Shown: positions 63,201-64,000 of the stretch, piece after piece | How positions within the stretch are numbered: the first letter of the stretch is position 1 | How the letters are laid out: every line of letters begins with the position of its first letter | Assembly: GCA_028285105.1 (NCBI GenBank) | Contig: JANQQE010000024.1 | Coordinates: 494,230 to 558,229, forward strand | DNA length: 64,000 bases | DNA from: Alphaproteobacteria bacterium | GTDB taxonomy: Bacteria > Planctomycetota > Phycisphaerae > UBA1845 | Direction: 5' to 3' | Position numbers and translations under genes: made by a program | Notes under the pieces: model-generated | The model's input: only the letters and a program-made list of their open reading frames with translations | Told to the model about the DNA's origin: nothing | Database searches by the model: none

Positions 63201-63468
63201 GGGCATGGGCCTGACGGACGGTTCGGTCACGTACTGCGGCTGGAACATCGACGACGTCGAATTGCAAGGCGTCGTGCCGAATAACCCCGGCGATTACGAC
63301 AACGATGGCGATGTCGATGCCCTGGACCACTTCGAATTCAGCAAGTGCTACACCGGACCCGAGAATGGCCCCGTCGGACCACAGTGCAACGTATTCAAAT
63401 TCGACCCGGACAGCGACATCGACCTAGCCGACTTCGCCGGCTTCATCCAGGTATTCACCGGCGAGTAA
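60271..63468 (+). CDS. Secreted trypsin-fold (lysyl-endopeptidase-like) protease with P domain and dockerin-like tail
   Basis: 1065 residues; GGAGG precedes the ATG. Signal peptide (LSIALAMLVASPLLA), then a propeptide-like region with beta structure. The protease domain has the triad in MTADHCG (about 273), SATDYTL (331) and GSSGSP (413), most like lysyl endopeptidase and related S1 enzymes. Three Ig/BACON-like domains follow (480-700). A proprotein-convertase P domain is at 702-823 (YSAIDVPQSINDDSTITS, WTLTVSDNAGGDTGSLNAWS). Then comes a MAM-like domain, and a C-terminus with DYDNDGDVDALDHFEFSKC and DPDSDIDLADFAGF, paired calcium loops as in the giant protein at 8176. It probably digests extracellular protein. 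Confidence 0.9.
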   Translation: MSMNTHCTKLSIALAMLVASPLLAQTQPAQRDRALYKTQLSRIKSGYTNRPTAELLSVTPLNRIDVTYADLDDIDVLIAEDELRERDGLPPRFAVPQATLIATDTHGTWEQIDATTRLWRLRIESPKAASINLGFTRYELPDSARLSIYSADFKHVMRPFTSKDNQAHGELWTPPVLSDSIVVELTVDAAEIENVDLELGSINVGYRGFGADNVPVEAGARSGSCNVDVVCPEGDDWPLEIASVAVISTGGSTFCTGFMVNNTAGDLTPFFMTADHCGIGAGNAASLVAIWNYENSTCRPPGSGASGGPGDGVQTDFNTGSTFLAGGSATDYTLVQLNTDPDPTWEVGFAGWDNSGADASQAIAIHHPDTDEKRISFEFQPTTVTTYLQEPVPGNGTHVRVEDWDVGTTEPGSSGSPLFDQNHRVIGQLHGGFASCSSQTSDWYGRFSESWTAGLSTHLDPGNTGATTVDSISGAGLSVSPSGSVLHIGLAGGPFTNPSVVYTLSNPSPDPVDYSVSLTSSFGVLLDGQTSPLTGTLAAGGSTTNVTVTLGAAIDALAAGVYIEDIVFEDVTNVRSTIVTHTVEIGQTLVSVTPEVDLETGGPLNGPFTGTIDYTVTSERPTPVDVEVSSDVPWISLNGSAGPVTLNLGGTGDFDTMTVGISSAASTLDAGIYNGTVTFTNLAGGGGSTTRDVMLEVGRVVYSAIDVPQSINDDSTITSIIGVKDEFCVGDVNVDLDINHTYIGDLIVELTSPGGVVVRLHDRSGGSSEDIVTTYDEQGGTIPDGPGSLGDFNLTNGSGDWTLTVSDNAGGDTGSLNAWSLRIVPIEGSCPVPQVVHSFDLNSDPGWTMDAGWGFGQPTGSGGSSGSPDPTSGYTGNNVYGYNLNGDYGNNLSPIRYLTTTAIDMTGVTNSRVSFRRWLGVESATYDHANLQVSNNNTNWNTVWNHVGGSNNDGSWQLVSYDISAHADNESTVYLRWGMGLTDGSVTYCGWNIDDVELQGVVPNNPGDYDNDGDVDALDHFEFSKCYTGPENGPVGPQCNVFKFDPDSDIDLADFAGFIQVFTGE

Positions 63469-63496
63469 GCAGAATCAGCAACGGCGATAAGTTCAG

Positions 63497-63530
63497 GCGG
63501 GGGTCTCATTCGCGAGGCTCCCGCTTTCTT
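63497..63530 (+). terminator. Terminator after the protease gene
   Basis: GCGGGGGTCTC and GAGGCTCCCGC pair with two wobble pairs around ATTCGC and are followed by TTTCTT, 28 bases after the stop. Confidence 0.7.
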
Positions 63531-63638
63531 AAAGGGATTTGCGTCATCTACCCCCCAGGGTGACCTGACCCCCTTGATATCGATCCAAGCCAGGAGTGAG
63601 TATTCTGGTCGGGTCACGGATTTCGAGGAGGTCATTTG

Positions 63639-63925
63639 ATGAGCAGGAAGCGGTTCACGACGGAGCAAACTGAAACGCGAAAGCGTTGAAGCACAAGCTG
63701 CGGCAAGCGGAGGTTGAGATTGCCAAGGGCAAGTTGGTTCCTGAGGCTTGCAAGCAGATCGGCGTTGTCGAGCAGACGTTCTATCGCTGGCGGAAGAAAT
63801 ACGGCGGACTCAAGCTGGATCAAGCCAGGCAATTCAAACATCTTGAACGAGAGAACGCCCGGCTCAAGAAGCTGGTGGCTGACCTCTCGCTGGACGATGC
63901 AATCTTGAAGGCTGAACGCGACTGA
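63639..63925 (+). pseudogene. IS3-family transposase orfA, disrupted
   Basis: ATG 63639 with GAGGAGG upstream starts MSRKRFTTEQ, the usual beginning of this OrfA group, but a 23-base stretch at 63669-63691 takes the place of the expected six bases and brings a TGA into frame. The rest continues in another frame as HKLRQAEVEIAKGKLVPEAC (ORF 63686-63925) and has the helix-turn-helix (PEACKQIGVVEQTFYRWRKK) and leucine-zipper-like ERENARLKKLVADLSLDDAI. The fragment may still be translated from a TTG at 63686, but the N-terminus is lost. Confidence 0.75.
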
Positions 63926-64000
63926 GGAAGGAGCGTGAAGGCAAACCCAAACTTCTGAGCCCGGCGCGCAAACGTAAGACAATCGAGCATGTTCAGCAGG
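63922..64000 (+). CDS. IS3-family transposase orfB, 5' fragment
   Basis: In the -1 frame relative to orfA, overlapping its stop (CTGA), the sequence reads REGKPKLLSPARKRKTIEHV, the beginning of an OrfB. In intact elements OrfAB is made by a -1 frameshift; the DDE catalytic domain lies beyond the window. Confidence 0.65.
   Translation, partial: MRKEREGKPKLLSPARKRKTIEHVQQ

Larger units (their letters stand above)
63561..64000 (+). mobile_element. Left part of an IS3-family insertion sequence, cut by window edge
   Basis: TGACCTGACCCCCTTGATAT at 63561 looks like the terminal inverted repeat of an IS3-family element. It is followed by orfA (broken) and the start of orfB in the -1 frame. The right end is outside the window. 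Confidence 0.75.

Noticed and set aside
1-64000. CRISPR array, prophage or defence island
   Set aside because: No regularly spaced repeats, Cas-like, capsid/tail or restriction/toxin genes were seen; only a partial IS3-family element at the right end.

Overview
The window looks like chromosomal DNA from a planctomycete, most likely of the Phycisphaerae type. This is inferred from an unusually long SecA, large secreted proteins with Asp/Asn/Cys-rich calcium-binding repeats and dockerin-like C-termini, a PEP-CTERM protein next to an ECF sigma factor, several prepilin-like single-pass proteins, and a membrane protein with an N-terminal CPxC zinc ribbon. No marker gene in the window settles the taxonomy. 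Genes lie on both strands in short operons, and housekeeping genes alternate with envelope and extracellular genes.

Layout. 0-8 kb: the tail of an unknown gene, an S41 protease, then a minus-strand series of glyA, a lipoprotein, a thioredoxin-TPR protein, xseA and xseB, with an orphan flgM-like gene beyond. 8-18.5 kb: two giant secreted proteins, a 1502-residue repeat protein (minus) and a roughly 1450-residue FG-GAP lipoprotein (plus), separated by 1.4 kb holding a good promoter candidate. 18.5-23 kb: a small secreted protein and secA. 23-30.9 kb: an epimerase-like SDR, a class V aminotransferase, an RluA-like/RlmI-like fusion, a GNAT acetyltransferase, msrP, elbB and a zinc-ribbon membrane protein, with two kinds of intergenic inverted repeat. 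30.9-37.7 kb: an unresolved 1.3 kb tract, then lexA, a hypothetical gene, queA, a UvrD-type helicase and an AlkA-type glycosylase, which together form a DNA repair and tRNA modification neighbourhood. 38-42.9 kb: prepilin-like and anchored small proteins, tRNA-Leu(CAG) and three small related exported proteins. 42.9-50.5 kb: an SDR, an ECF sigma/anti-sigma pair divergent from a Spondin_N-like PEP-CTERM protein, a C45-type hydrolase with a MazG-like enzyme, signal peptidase I, a P1-nuclease-like protein and an orphan GspG-like protein. 50.5-60 kb: a lipoprotein, pyruvate kinase, a HEAT-repeat exported protein, an HD-GYP protein, a membrane protein with a small partner, an SGNH-like protein and pdxJ. 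60-64 kb: a lysyl-endopeptidase-like secreted protease with a P domain and dockerin-like tail, then the left part of an IS3-family element with a broken orfA, cut by the window edge.

The main theme is export. SecA, signal peptidase I, many signal-peptide and lipobox proteins, and two giant proteins sharing a paired calcium-loop C-terminus suggest a heavily elaborated cell surface. The second theme is DNA repair around lexA. I found no CRISPR array, no phage module and no recognisable defence island. The strongest unusual points are the SecA architecture, the inactive RluA-like domain fused to a methyltransferase, the dockerin-like modules, the three small NPSFL-type exported proteins and the unresolved tract upstream of lexA.
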